Positions 31,267 to 42,476 of a stretch of 64,000 nucleotides of DNA are shown one piece after another. The notes under the pieces are model-generated. The model was given only the letters and a program-made list of their open reading frames with translations. It did not search any database and was not told the origin of the DNA. The translations under genes and the position numbers were made by a program. How positions within the stretch are numbered: position 1 is the first letter of the stretch; each line of letters begins with the position of its first letter. This DNA comes from Batillaria attramentaria (Eukaryota; Mollusca; Gastropoda; Batillariidae), in the NCBI GenBank assembly GCA_018292915.2, contig JACVVK020000221.1, forward strand, positions 460,001 through 524,000. The letters are read 5' to 3'.

Positions 31267-32594
31267 GTATGAGCCTATATGATAGTAATGATGATATGTA
31301 ATAATGATAATGAGTATTATGATACTACATGTACTACTACTACCACTACTACTGCTACTACTACTATAGGAGAATAGGAGACACATAGGGCGCTTATGGG
31401 AAAGTCGGCAAATATGGAACACCTAAGGGAGAACGCTTGTCTCAACCATAAAAGGCAGAAATCCGATTCAGGTGCCATTCTATTCAGAAATGGATAAGGT
31501 ATCAACCGGACCCAGGTATGAAACGAAATCTCTTCATCTGCAGGAGCTACGATGCTTGAAACAAAAAAGTGGTTTTGTTCCGTATTTGACCCATGGTCGT
31601 ATAAAATGGAACACCGAGGAGTCAAATATGGAACGCCGTTCCATATTACCCGACCTGTGTTCCATTTTATCGCCATTGAGCTATGAACTTTTTAAACTTT
31701 GGATTATGCAGCTTGAACGTTTAACCACTATTCTCTTCTAGTCTCTTGACATTTTGGTGTCACTGAGGGTGTAATGGCGGCAGAGATGTATGCTCACTCA
31801 CGCATGGAAGGTGCGTCATTCAGCTAAAAATCAGTGGAGTAGAACGTTCTTTGAGTGAAACACTACAAGAAAAATACTACAAAAAAAGAACACAATGACA
31901 GATCAATAACTTAATCCACTTTAATTATTCAAAGGGAAAAACAAATAGGAACACAGGAAACACTTTTGTACTTCAAACAACAATAATCTAACCAGTGCAC
32001 TTCCGCACACGAAACTGAAGAAAACGAGTGCTATCAAAACTTTAATACCCTTCCCCTCCCTAGCCCTTTCTTACTTAAGAACGACACCAGAATCCCCCTT
32101 CTCTGCATTTCCGAATCACGGGGAAAATAAAAATACACATTCTAAATACTGTGCAGACTTTTAACTTTCCATCCCCTCCCCTACCCCTCCTCTTTCTAAC
32201 AAACGACAGTGAAATGCTTCTGTCTGAGCTTTTCATTTCTAAACTACGAAAAATTCTCAACAAATATGAGAACAGAAGGCACAATCAGCAATGAAATAGA
32301 TAACCCAAATTAAAATAAAACACTGAACCTTTCCGTCTGTTATCAGACCAGTATCTCTTACAGTGTTCCTGCCTCTTCACATGCCGTCACTGAAAACAAT
32401 GAAAACATTCATTCTGAATGTTTTAAATCTTCCTTCCTCTGCCCCTCCCCCTTCCACGGCTCGCACCTCTTCCCCTCGTTCTGTTAGCTGGCTTCTTTTT
32501 TCCCTTCAGTGTTTGTTTGTATGGGGTCGATGTGAGTATTTCAGCTGTTTTTCCTCTCTGTGGTCCTGGACGAAGTGTAGGGGGTGGCGAAATC

Positions 32595-33257
32595 TCAGAG
32601 ACGCTGACATGGATTGTTCTCAGATTCAGTCTCAGCAGATTGCTCAGGAGTTTCATCATCATGACTGGTTTCATCCTGGACTAGGCAGTCGTAGTGACCG
32701 GCATTGTCCCCAAACGGGCGATAGATCACCCTGACCGTGTCTGTATTTGCTCCTGCAAACTCCGTCTGGTACACGAACACCCGACCAGTGCGCCCATAAC
32801 AGACAGAAATTTGGTCGCTGCAAGACATGCGCTGTACAGGAAATCTCAAGTTCTCCCACTAGTGTGGTCGGTGTTGCCATCGCGCTTATCCTGTCCATAA
32901 TGGATGTGAACCTCACCCCTGCCGGCATATCTGGATTGAGTGCATCTGCCTGCATGTCGTCGTACTCATGCACGTGTTCACAGACGTAATTTACAGTTTT
33001 TGCCCGGAGCTCATCCGCTGCAAGTTGCTCTTAAACCTTCAAGACAGGGTCTGTAACAAATCCGTTTTCATCACGTTCCGCACGCTGCAGTCGTTTGTCT
33101 AGGCCAATGCAGACACTTCGGAAGAAACACCTTCCGTCCGGATTGGTGCGAATGACAGAGTATAGAGTCTCCTCGGCGTCGCTCTCAGAATCAGTCAATA
33201 CGGGGATGTCTCACTCGTTTTGTTTTTCACGTCTCGGACGTTTCCCTCCGACAGGCT
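32595..33257 (-). pseudogene. OTU cysteine-protease-like exon of the transposon gene
   Basis: The acceptor TTTTCAG at 33264-33258 opens an exon in phase with the linker exon. OTU hallmarks, in order: NPDGRCFFRSV (nucleophile-loop Asp and Cys), GELEISCTAHVLQRP (the E-L-x-A-x-A region of OTUs) and GDNAGHYDCL (catalytic His). Breaks: TGA after RREKQNE near 33210, TAA after DPVLKV near 33030, and a +1 frame change after HVLQRP near 32830. All three catalytic positions are still readable, so the loss is recent. OTU domains remove ubiquitin from proteins; what it would do in a transposon is unknown. Confidence 0.7.
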
Positions 33258-33395
33258 CTGAAAACAAAAACAGTAGGTAAAAACCATGAACGAAAAAGGT
33301 AAAAACAATGAGACATAATAATTAAAAACAAAAAAACTTTTTGTCCAGGTAAACAAGGTAAAAATGGAACCGCTGTGTTAAAACATGCTACAAAC

Positions 33396-33596
33396 CATTC
33401 TCCGTGTCTGTGTCCGAGTCCAGTTCAACGTGGTCATGTTCTGCAAAGACGTGTGCACTGTCCGCGGTGTGTTGTGGTCTGGAGGAGTTTGTCGCAGCTG
33501 ATGGATGCTGTCCAGTGCGGCCTGATGAACTCCCCTGCCTGGATGTTGACGGTTGTTGAGAAGAACATGGGTTGCACTGGTCTCTGTCAGCATCCT
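33396..33596 (-). CDS. Linker exon of the transposase-OTU gene
   Basis: 201 bp between acceptor TTTTTCAG and donor AATG|GTTTG, phase 1 in and phase 1 out, matching both neighbouring exons. It encodes an acidic, Ser/Gln/His-rich low-complexity stretch: EDADRDQCNPCSSQQPS, then HVELDSDTDTEN. No fold is expected; it looks like a flexible tether between transposase and OTU. Confidence 0.6.
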
Positions 33597-33785
33597 CTGA
33601 AAAAGGGCAGAGGAGATGAGTGCCACTGGTTAAAAAATATAATTCTAAACAGCACAGGCAAGAACACAAAGACTGCAGGCTGTCGCACGAAGGGAAAATT
33701 AAATTCCACATACAGTACCTTGACTTACATTGAAGCATTCATTTGTAATAGCTCGGAAACTAATTTTAAAATTGTTGCCGCTCAC

Positions 33786-34998
33786 CGTCTGCAGCAGGTG
33801 TGTTGGAAACCAATGTGCTAGGGGCAAAGTCTTCATCTGCAAAGACGTGTCTGTTGCAAGGAAAGATGCCTGTCTTTTCAAATCCACTCACAGCATTTGA
33901 GATGGATTCAGCTTTTGAGTAGGCTGAATTGACGAGATGAGCAATCTGAAAGGCGGATATCTTCCGACCAGGGTTGTTTCTCAGCCAAGTTTCTTGTGCC
34001 TGCAGGAAGTGCGTCTTCAGAGGGCGAAAAAAGCTAACATCCAGGGGCTGCAGTTTGTTGGTCGTGTGAGGCGGCAAGCAAAGCATGACAACTCCATTTT
34101 CTCTGGCAAGGTCAATGGCTGAAAGACTGCCGGTGTGTGAACTGTGGCCATCGAGAATGAGAAGGACCTTGTTTTCCATGCTAGACCTGACTGTGTTAAT
34201 AAAATGCTGTAACCACTCAAGGAACTTCTCCTGGGTCATCCATCCGCAGTCGTTACCCTTGATGACACTGCCAGGGGGTGCATCGTTCCCTAACAGTGGC
34301 GTCATCCTCGTGCGCTTGAACAGAAAGTATGGCGGAACGTAGTGTCCGGCGGCGCTGGCACAACACACAACGGTTGTATGCAGACCTCTGTCCGCTGAGG
34401 AAATGATACCGATTTGGTGCGTTCCTGCTCTTCCGAGTACTTTGGAGCTTCTGCTCTGGGCGGACGATAAGCCGGTCTCGTCCATGTTGTATTTGGCCGT
34501 TGCCGGTGGATGATACTCGTTCATGAGCTTCTCCAAGAGAGTGAAGAACCGCCCCATGCTGTCCGTGTTGAATCCTCTTGCCCCGTCGACCGACGTTGGC
34601 TCTGGTTGTCTAATGGCTATTCCAGGGTGTCGGCGCAAAAAGAGACGCAACCAGTCCTTCCCAGCAGACTTTTTCTCTTGGTTGAAGGGATGTTGTAATC
34701 CTTTTCTCTCTGCGAATTCATAAGCAAGCTGCATGCATGACTTCCAAGTATATCAAAAAACATGTTCTCCATTTGGAGGATATGACGAGCAAATTCATCC
34801 TCCATCTCTGTGGTGAAGATAGTGGGTCTTCCGAGCTGCCTCTTCCCAAAAGCGAACTTGTTTTGTTTGTCAAGGTGCCTTTTCAGGGTTGACACCGGAA
34901 CACCATATGCCCGTGAGGCCTCACGAAGACCCATGGTGCCGGATGTAACCTGGAACAACGCGAGTTGTATTTCTTCAGTTGTCCACTTCGCTCTGAAC
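33786..34998 (-). pseudogene. Pogo/jerky-type transposase (HTH plus DDE_1), one frameshift
   Basis: The upstream part (KWTTEEIQLALFQV, GLREASRAYGVPVSTLKRHL) is a pipsqueak-type helix-turn-helix, followed by GRPTIFTTEMEDEFARHIL. The frame changes near 34735 (after FFDILGS). The downstream 322-codon frame has the DDE_1 domain: NMDETG (Asp85), LILDGHSSH (Asp195) and LQPLDVSFF (Asp232), about 36 residues between the last two as in the family, and ends in EKTGIFPCNRHVF. A donor G|GTGAGC at 33786/33785 leads to the linker exon; unspliced it would stop after DGERQQF. The coding trace ends upstream in a poly-C tract (34999-35017), so the true start is not seen. Confidence 0.85.
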
Positions 34999-35581
34999 CC
35001 CCCCCCCCCCTCCCCCCGAATTTTTGTTAAGGCTAGATGGCAAATTTATGACAAAATGCGAAACAATGGCTTTGTCAGTGCGTGTCAGTTTCAGTTTCAT
35101 AAATCAGTTAAATTGTAATTTTGCACTTGCTTGTGTGTGTGATCGCACAATATGGAACACAGTGAGGGTTATATGGAACACGAGCCATATTACCCGACCT
35201 CAAGTGTTCCATATTGCCCTAGTAGGGGGTGTGATGGAAAATTACGTCATATGGCTTTTGCGAATCATGACCTTCACAGTTTCTACCTTCAAAATGTTCA
35301 TAACACTACTGGGGACTCCTCCACAAACATTTTTTTCTCTGAAGCATGAATCTGAATGTAAATGCAACGACCGTTTTAACACACCAAAATAAGATCAGAC
35401 AGAGTAAACAATTTCAAGCACTCACCGTTTTTGCATTTTCCCGCCTCCGGCCATTCTGACTGCTGTCATCGGACAAGCGGGGTAAGCTTCATAGCATGAC
35501 ACCATCAGATTTGTTCTATTTGTCTCTCATGACCCGCGACATCGGTGTTCCATATTACTCGCCTGTTCCATATTTACCGAC

Positions 35582-35865
35582 ATGTACGATGTCTGTTCAT
35601 CGTCGTATGATGTGCGTGAGTGTGAGTGAGTGATAGGCGCATTGAGTTTTATTTAAAGAAATGCGCCCTAGAAATACCATTTATTATTATTATTATTATA
35701 GTATTCCTTCTCTGTAAAATTCAGAGGGTCATTTTGTTAAATCAAAGGGTCAGTCCCAAGTATGAAAATCTTGGTTCAACCAGATCCATTGGATTGTCGG
35801 AGACACGTGCTTTATGAATCGGAAGACCCAGCACAAGGGGCACATAATTCTCTGTTGTTTTCAGT
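35582..35865. other. No gene seen
   Basis: Unique-looking DNA with a short (ATT)n at 35682-35698. Confidence 0.4.
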
Positions 35866-36644
35866 CACTCTCTGGGGCACAGAGTCTTTCAGTGGAAAGT
35901 ACCTCTGTGCACGGTGGGGAAATGGCGCTCACTGCGCTACCGTGATGGGCCTAAATTGTCTCGGTGCTCTCAAACACAAGGTCGCGCACTATGTCATCCT
36001 TGACCAGCTTTGAACCCAGAGGGATCCTCAGTGGCGCAGGTGATGGCAGGCTGTCTTCAGAGTGAAAGTATGCGTGTTTCTGAATCAGAGACATACATAA
36101 CATGTCTCTGTCTGAATGGACAGATCTATTATTACATTCAATTCTAGAGCACGGGTGTGTATGCTTTTGTAATCGTCTCTTATTCCGCCACAAGGCAGGT
36201 ACGTGATCGTCTGCACCGTGCAATAATACTTGCCCGTAGAGTGCAACACCTTGGCCACTCTCTGGGGCACAGAGTTTTTCAGTGGAAAGTACCTCTGTGC
36301 ACAGTGGGGAAATGGCGCTCACTGCGCTACCGTGACGGGCCTTAATTGTCTCGGTGCTCTCAAACACAAGGTCGCGCACTATGTCATCCTTGACCATCTT
36401 TGAACCCAGAGGGATCCTCAATGGCGCAAGTGATGGCAGGCTGTCTTCAGAGTGAAAGTAGGCGTGTTTCTGAATCAGAGACATACATAACATGTCTCTG
36501 TCTGAATGGACAGATCTATTATTACATTCAGTCCTAGAGCACGGGTGTGTATGCTTTTGTAATCGTCTCTTATTCCACCACAAGGCAGGTACGTGATCGT
36601 CTGCACCGTGCAATAATACTTGCCTGTAGAGTGCAACACCCTTG
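35866..36644. repeat. Tandem duplication, 390-bp unit
   Basis: CTCTCTGGGGCACAGAG starts near 35868 and again near 36258, about 95 percent identical. The unit is 390 bp, a multiple of three, so a minus-strand frame stays open through both copies (35951-36679) with a duplicated 130-residue translation; I do not take this as a gene. Confidence 0.9.
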
Positions 36645-37215
36645 CCTGTCAGAGTGCAACCCCCTTGCCGTTTACTCACATCCTGTTGGATCAGTGTACC
36701 ACGTAAACAGTGCCATCAAAGCGCAACAATAATTGTCCGCTGGCAAAGATTTTGCCCAAACGAAAAGTGGTCGGATATTCAAGACTTCGTTTCAAATCGA
36801 ATCATATGACACACAAGTCTCTGCTTTTCTAAAAAAAAAATCGCCATTTTTGAAAATGGCGCTGGCTGTAAGCAGTCACATTTTCACGACCCGCCGAAAA
36901 GGGACTGCACTCTGGAGTCTACACCTTGGCCTGTCAGAGTGCAACCCCCTTGCCGTTTACTCACATCCTGAACATTGGATCAGTGTACCACGTAAACAGT
37001 GCCATCAAAGCGCAACAATAATTGTCCGCTGGCAAAGATTTTGCCCAAACGAAAAGTGGTTGGATATTCAAGACTTCGTTTCAAATCGAATCATATGACA
37101 CACAAGTCTCTGCTTTTCTAAAAAAAAAAATCGCCATTTTTGAAAATGGCGCTGGCTGTAAGCAGTCACATTTTCACGACCCGCCGAAAAGGGACTGCAC
37201 TCTGGAGTCTAGTTT
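36645..37215. repeat. Tandem duplication, 285-bp unit
   Basis: CCTGTCAGAGTGCAACCCCC begins copies at 36645 and 36930, nearly identical, each containing an inverted TCGCCATTTTTGAAAATGGC. It directly follows the 390-bp repeat, whose end supplies the junction. Confidence 0.9.
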
Positions 37216-38243
37216 TCAGTTCCAGCGACAGGCCGCTGAGGTGTGTTGTTTTACTGTCGTTTTTTCAAGTCTTGAAAATCGTGGGTCACAATGACGTACA
37301 GCCCCAAAATCTCTGCGTCATATGCTGAAATCTCTGCGTAAACGACGCACATATGTGCGTTTAAGGAACACTGCATGTACGCAGTAGGTCCTAAGCGCTG
37401 TACGCAATGACGGAAATCAAAGCAGGTGCCGTCGACGACACAGAGGCAGCATAAGGGTAAATCAGTGTTACACACCAGCAGAAACAAATAGGTGTTGTGA
37501 TATTTTTACTATTGTTTTCTGGCCCTTTTCTCGCCCACCGTTTCATGTCATTTCATTTGTTAAAAAAAAAAAAAATTCCCTGCGCCGTGTATGTCAGTAC
37601 GTCTGCAGAGTTACCTTTTGTTTGTTGAAGATAAGTCCCATTTGTTTGTGTCCTGAGGAAGGCGAAAGCCGAAACGTTGACCCGTGCCGTCCTTTGTGAA
37701 AGTGGTTTCTGCCCCTTTCATGTCGCTTTTATTTGCTTAAAATGCAGAATGCTCATAGAAACCAACTTAGATACACACACGAACACACGCATAGGTAACA
37801 TGTATGCAGTGTACCAAACTGCACGTTATGTGGGGGGGGGGGGGGGGGGCAGCAGATCTACTAATTATCAGTTTTCAATGGATGGGTTTTAAGACAGCGT
37901 TTGAAAGTGGCACTGGATTCTGCGTGTCCTAGTGGCTTGGGGAGCTGATTCCATAGGGTTTTTATTTTTATATATATATCCAAACGCTTTGGAGGTAATT
38001 ATTGCCAGTGACTGAGTGACTGGTGCCTTGATTGAATACGACTGATTGACAGAATGTTGCTTTAGACGCGTAGAACTGGTGTCTGAAAGATCAGGGAACT
38101 GTCAGTTGCAACCTGACTCTAGGGACATGGATGTATACCACACATCTTTTCCAGGTGGTACTTTGGTGGTCTGTTTTACTGGAGACACCAGCTTATGCTC
38201 AGTTACTTGATGACTGTAGGTTTTACTGTTTGATGCCAGCGCC

Positions 38244-38291
<48 letters not shown>

Positions 38292-38367
38292 AGGAGGAAC
38301 CACGAACTGTATACTGTCGTACCTGTTGACTCGGATCTATACAAGTGCATCAGTTTCATAGGCTTCT

Positions 38368-38412
<45 letters not shown>

Positions 38413-38419
38413 GGGTCAG
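37216..38419 (+). other. Intron-like DNA with hammerhead-like motif and microsatellites
   Basis: 37652-37680 reads CCTGAGGAAGGCGAAAGCC then GAAACGTTG. A poly-G tract lies at 37830-37849 and (CG)n(TG)n at 38241-38290. (TG)n at 38370-38411 ends just before the acceptor of the next exon. No other gene. Confidence 0.45.
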
Positions 38420-38521
38420 GTCTAACAACTGAACAGTACAAGGCGATCATTGTTAACAGCGTAACCCCAGTCCCTGGGGCCCGGGTATTTGTGGCCGTCG
38501 GCTACTTCCCAGGCTATCAAG
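38420..38521 (+). CDS. Third candidate exon of the secreted-protein gene
   Basis: The acceptor (TG)n-TTGGGTCAG and donor TATCAAG|GTAAAA bound it. Its first two bases complete the Gly codon begun by the exon at 31092 (phase 1). It encodes LTTEQYKAIIVNSVTPVPG, then ARVFVAVGYFPGYQ, and ends in phase 1. A paralogous exon with the same flanking microsatellite is at 20162-20256, so this exon has been duplicated at least once. The next exon at 43071 does not fit this phase; a later donor near 38596 (AACAAA|GTGAGC) would give phase 0 and restore the join. Confidence 0.45.
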
Positions 38522-38945
38522 GTAAAACAGCAAAAACTCCATACCCGATACCTCCATACAACCTTTTTGTTCAAACTAACGTGTGTAACAAAGTGAGCAT
38601 GTGTTATGTCGTATGTCGTCTGACTGTCTCTCTGTCGTCTGTCTGCGTGCAACAAACTTTAGGAAGTATGCATACTAGAAACGCCAAATTTGGCACAGTG
38701 GTAGCCGGTGACAAGGCACTTTCGAGCATATCCATTCAGCGACCTCTTTTCAGTTCAGGTCAAGGTCACGAGGTCGTGATGAATCTTCCCAAAATTCACT
38801 GATGTTTTCTCATTAATTACTCAGCAACAGCAGCTATCACACAACCCAGACTTGGCACATTTACAGTTGGCATTAGTGAACGGCATTTTTTTTTTTTTGG
38901 TTTGCTCACGTGTGTAACAACGGGAGTCTATGTACTAACCCGCCG

Positions 38946-39018
<73 letters not shown>

Positions 39019-39042
39019 CGCGCGCGCAGTAAATGTATAGAA

Positions 39043-39560
39043 AACCTTAACATTAGCATTTTCTTGGGAACTACAAACACCAGAGGCACCAAATCTTACA
39101 AGATGATAGACAACCACAAGACCTATCCAGGGATTTCAATTTCAATGACCTCGGCTGGAGGTCAAGGTCACAGGAATAGAATGCAAAATATTAATCTATT
39201 TGCATTTTCTCTGATGTAACACAGGCTAGGGTCACGAAATCTGGCATTATGATTGGCAGTGGTAAGGGCTTTCCAAACATACCCTTTCGGGTGACCTTGC
39301 CCACAGGTTAAGTTCATAGGGGTCACAATGACAATTTCAGATCTAAAAACTTAACGTTGGTATTTTCTCGCGAACTACAAACGCCCGAGGCACCAAATCT
39401 TACAAGATGATAGAAACCACAAGACTTATCCAGAGATTTCATTTTCAATGACCTCTGCTGGAAGTCGAGGTCACAGGAACAGAATGCAAAATTTTCTCTT
39501 ATGTAACAAAGGTCAGGGTCACGAAATCTGGCATGATGATAGGCAGTGGTACCAGTGTCA
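39043..39560 (+). repeat. Tandem repeat, unit about 305 bp
   Basis: AACTACAAACRCCMGAGGCA, then ACCAAATCTTACAAGATGAT and GGGTCACGAAATCTGGCAT occur twice. A more diverged relative precedes it near 38660-38800. The repeats carry AAGGTCA motifs. (TG)n occupies 38948-39028 just before. Confidence 0.75.
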
Positions 39561-40099
39561 TTCACACGTGAGCCTTGATGGCTTTGCCTTTTTTTTTTCT
39601 TTTTTTTTGATGCCGAGGTCTGCCAAGGTCACAGGGATTGGGTCAGTGAAGGTTTCGGCAAAGACCTTGGCATCAGAAAGACGCGTCACTCCTGCCCTCG
39701 TAAGAGAGACATATAGCGGGACAACGCGAAGAGTTGTCTGCCCGCATTAGCGCGCATCCTAGATCTGGCCCCTATAGTGATAGCATGGCGGAAAGTGGAA
39801 AGCGATCACAAAAGCCGGGCTTGCAATTGTGTTCTGCGCTGAATTGTTCAAATAACAGACAAATATAAACGGGGAAATACTTCTTTTGGTATTCCTGTTG
39901 AAAAACAACCATTTTTTTTCTTCGCTTTCTTGTTAAAAAAAAGAAGACCTCAAGTGGTACGTGTGCATGCAGTGTAAACAAACAGTAAACACACGCGGCT
40001 GACGCAGATACAGCCTAATTTTTGTTGTTTTTCTTCCGGACAACTTTACAAATCACGGTGACTTAAACTGTGCTAGCGTCTACCTGCATCTAAATTCAC

Positions 40100-40165
<66 letters not shown>

Positions 40166-40446
40166 GTTGTCACTCATACGGCGGCAGGTACGTTCATCGG
40201 CACTTTTTCCAGTAAGTTCACATACTGTTGGGGGGAAATCTGTAGGTATGTACAGAACTCTTTTTTTAAAAATCAAGAGGTTTGCATGCAGTGTAAACAA
40301 ACAGCAGTAAACACACGTGGCAGGCGCACACATCGGGTTTTGGTGTTGTTTTTGTCGTTTTGTTGGCGGTGGTGTTTTTTTTTAACTTTACAAATAACGT
40401 TGACTTGAACTGTGCTAGCGGCACGTTGCACTGATACACACACACA

Positions 40447-40513
<67 letters not shown>

Positions 40514-40846
40514 CAAAATCATCCGGCTGAACTTCATTCTAACCATTGTAAAACCATATCACAACATAGATTCTGCTGGATCGTCGGTCGCAGATATGAT
40601 TAATGCTGAGTTAGCAGGAAGTATTCAGCGGATGCGTCCATCTTTGGATCTCTCGCACATTCGATCTTTCTGTGTTCCGTACTAGTTTTACTTGAACACA
40701 TCGAACGAAATGCACTACGTAGCCTACGTACAGCAGTGAAAGCCAAACTAGATCCGGAACTTTGAAAGTACTTATGTTTTCCATAGGCCTAAAACACATG
40801 CGAAATATATGGGGGAGACCACCTGTCAGTCGCTGACATCTTCGTT

Positions 40847-41058
40847 TTTAAGTTGTTTCTCTATAGAGAAACAACTTTATGAGACGGGGCAGATTTTGCT
40901 GCGCGCAGCAGCAAGTTTCAGTGATACAAAACAAGACTGTGACGTTTCTCCACACAATAATACTTTCACGCACATAGTGACGTAACGAAACCTGCGTCAT
41001 AGACACTTGACGTGCACACTATGCTGCTGCGTTCTTTTTGGCGGGAGTTGTGAGACGT

Positions 41059-41118
<60 letters not shown>

Positions 41119-42268
41119 ACGGATGTAATGATGATGGCTATCTCCTAAACCACCTCGATGGAGGCCTTTTTACTTTGAGATAAAATGGGAAATCACCTTC
41201 TCCAGACCTACCTTTCACGATTTTTAGCCTGCCGCATTTTCAGAAGAGTTATCGCCGATTTTTAAAAAAATCGGTCGTGTTACGAATTTTTTCGAAAAAG
41301 TTGTTCAAATTCCTTCATTTTCTAGACTTTGGAAGTTCACCCAATCACACTGCCTGTATTCGTGCTACAGCTCTGTAGCTCTGACTGGTTTTGTGTAAAA
41401 AAAAATATTTTCGAGGTAGGGGTGGTTTGCACATAAGATCAAATATCTATGAAAAGACTACTGCAAATTACTTATCATTCCGGCGTTTTTGTCTAGTGTG
41501 ACAACTGCACATATGACAGGAACTACTGCACTATTATAGCTTTAGCATTTAGAATAACTGAACTTTTAGATAAACATAACGTTTTCAAGTTTCTGCGAAA
41601 AGCACCGGTCAAAAGAGTTCCAAATTTTCGATTTCATAAGTACAATACAAGGTATTCTAGTCCATGTTTCACCAGCCCTCTAGATCTTCCAGATTTTATG
41701 TAAAAATTAATTCAGCCAGGGAAGTCACAAAAGCAACAGGGAAATTACAAGACATGCACAAGCATCATCTGTCATACCACCAGTGTGAAGCTGACTCCAA
41801 ACGCTTAGTTCCCAGACAAAATAAGCAAGTATCGTCACTGCCTCCGACATTTCACCAGCCCTCTAGATCTTCCAGATTTCATGTGAAAAATAATTCAATC
41901 GGGGAAGCCACAAAGCCAACAGGGAAATCACAAGACATAAACAAGCTTCCTCAGACGATCGCAGTGCTAGAGGCTGACGTCAAAATGTTTAGTTCGCGGA
42001 ACTGACGTCATCTCTCCGTCTGTGTATGACGACCTGCCTGAGGCTGACGTCAAATGTTTAGTTCACGGAACTGACGTCTCTCTTTCTCTCTCTCTCTCTC
42101 TCTGGGGAGCCAGGGTAGCCGAATGGCAGAGCGTTGGACTTTCAATGCTCGGGTCGAGAGTTCGAATCCCGGCTTGGGCCAAATATTTGTGCTGGCCTTT
42201 CTCTCGTTGCCCCGTCTTTGATATCACCCTTACGTGGTGGAAAAGGACGTTAAACTCCTAAACACCCA

Positions 42269-42299
<31 letters not shown>

Positions 42300-42476
42300 G
42301 CTCTCCCCCCACCCGGCCCCACCCCCAGTCACGTGACTAATCGGTCGAGGTCGTAGAGGATCTAGTGTCATTGGTAGAACATGGAGAGGGGAGAACCGGC
42401 AACAATAACAACAAAACAGACAAAATAAAATGAAATTTGGAGAAACAACTTTGTAGGACGGGGCCGTTCCTCCTTG
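40847..42476. mobile_element. 1.6-kb insertion within element A
   Basis: It interrupts the A/B match between 40846 and 42477. Its edges share GAGAAACAACTTT followed by GACGGGGC (about 40866 and 42433), and AGTTGTTTCTCTATAGAGAA begins a perfect 26-bp palindrome at 40851-40876. It includes (TG)n at 41064-41117, a 183-bp tandem duplication at 41667-42016 (CACCAGCCCTCTAGATCTTC) and a family-A SINE at 42104. Confidence 0.6.
42104..42254 (+). mobile_element. tRNA-derived SINE (family A)
   Basis: GGGGAGCCAGGGTAGCCGAA through GGACGTTAA; flanked on both sides by (TC)n, so it landed in a microsatellite and the duplication is the repeat itself. Confidence 0.85.

Larger units (their letters stand above)
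31404..35581 (-). mobile_element. Pogo/jerky-type DNA transposon with an added OTU-like exon
   Basis: The ends are GTCGGCAAATATGGAACA (31404 on) and, inverted, GTCGGTAAATATGGAACA (to 35581). Both subterminal zones carry many copies of ATATGGAAC and a shared block CCATATTACCCGACCT (near 31630 and 35190), as expected of transposase-binding repeats. Between them an antisense gene encodes transposase plus OTU domain. The exact outer ends and the TA duplication expected for the superfamily could not be fixed. It probably lies in an intron of the gene starting at 29622. Confidence 0.75.

Noticed and set aside
33388..33738. 116-codon minus-strand ORF as an independent gene
   Set aside because: Only its 3' two thirds is coding, as the linker exon of the transposase-OTU gene; the upstream part is intron.
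35951..36679. 242-codon minus-strand ORF with a duplicated 130-residue translation
   Set aside because: The frame stays open only because the 390-bp tandem unit is a multiple of three; no start, splice or family support.
41664..42005. 113-codon ORF
   Set aside because: Lies over a 183-bp tandem duplication inside a transposon insertion; 183 is a multiple of three, keeping the frame open by chance.
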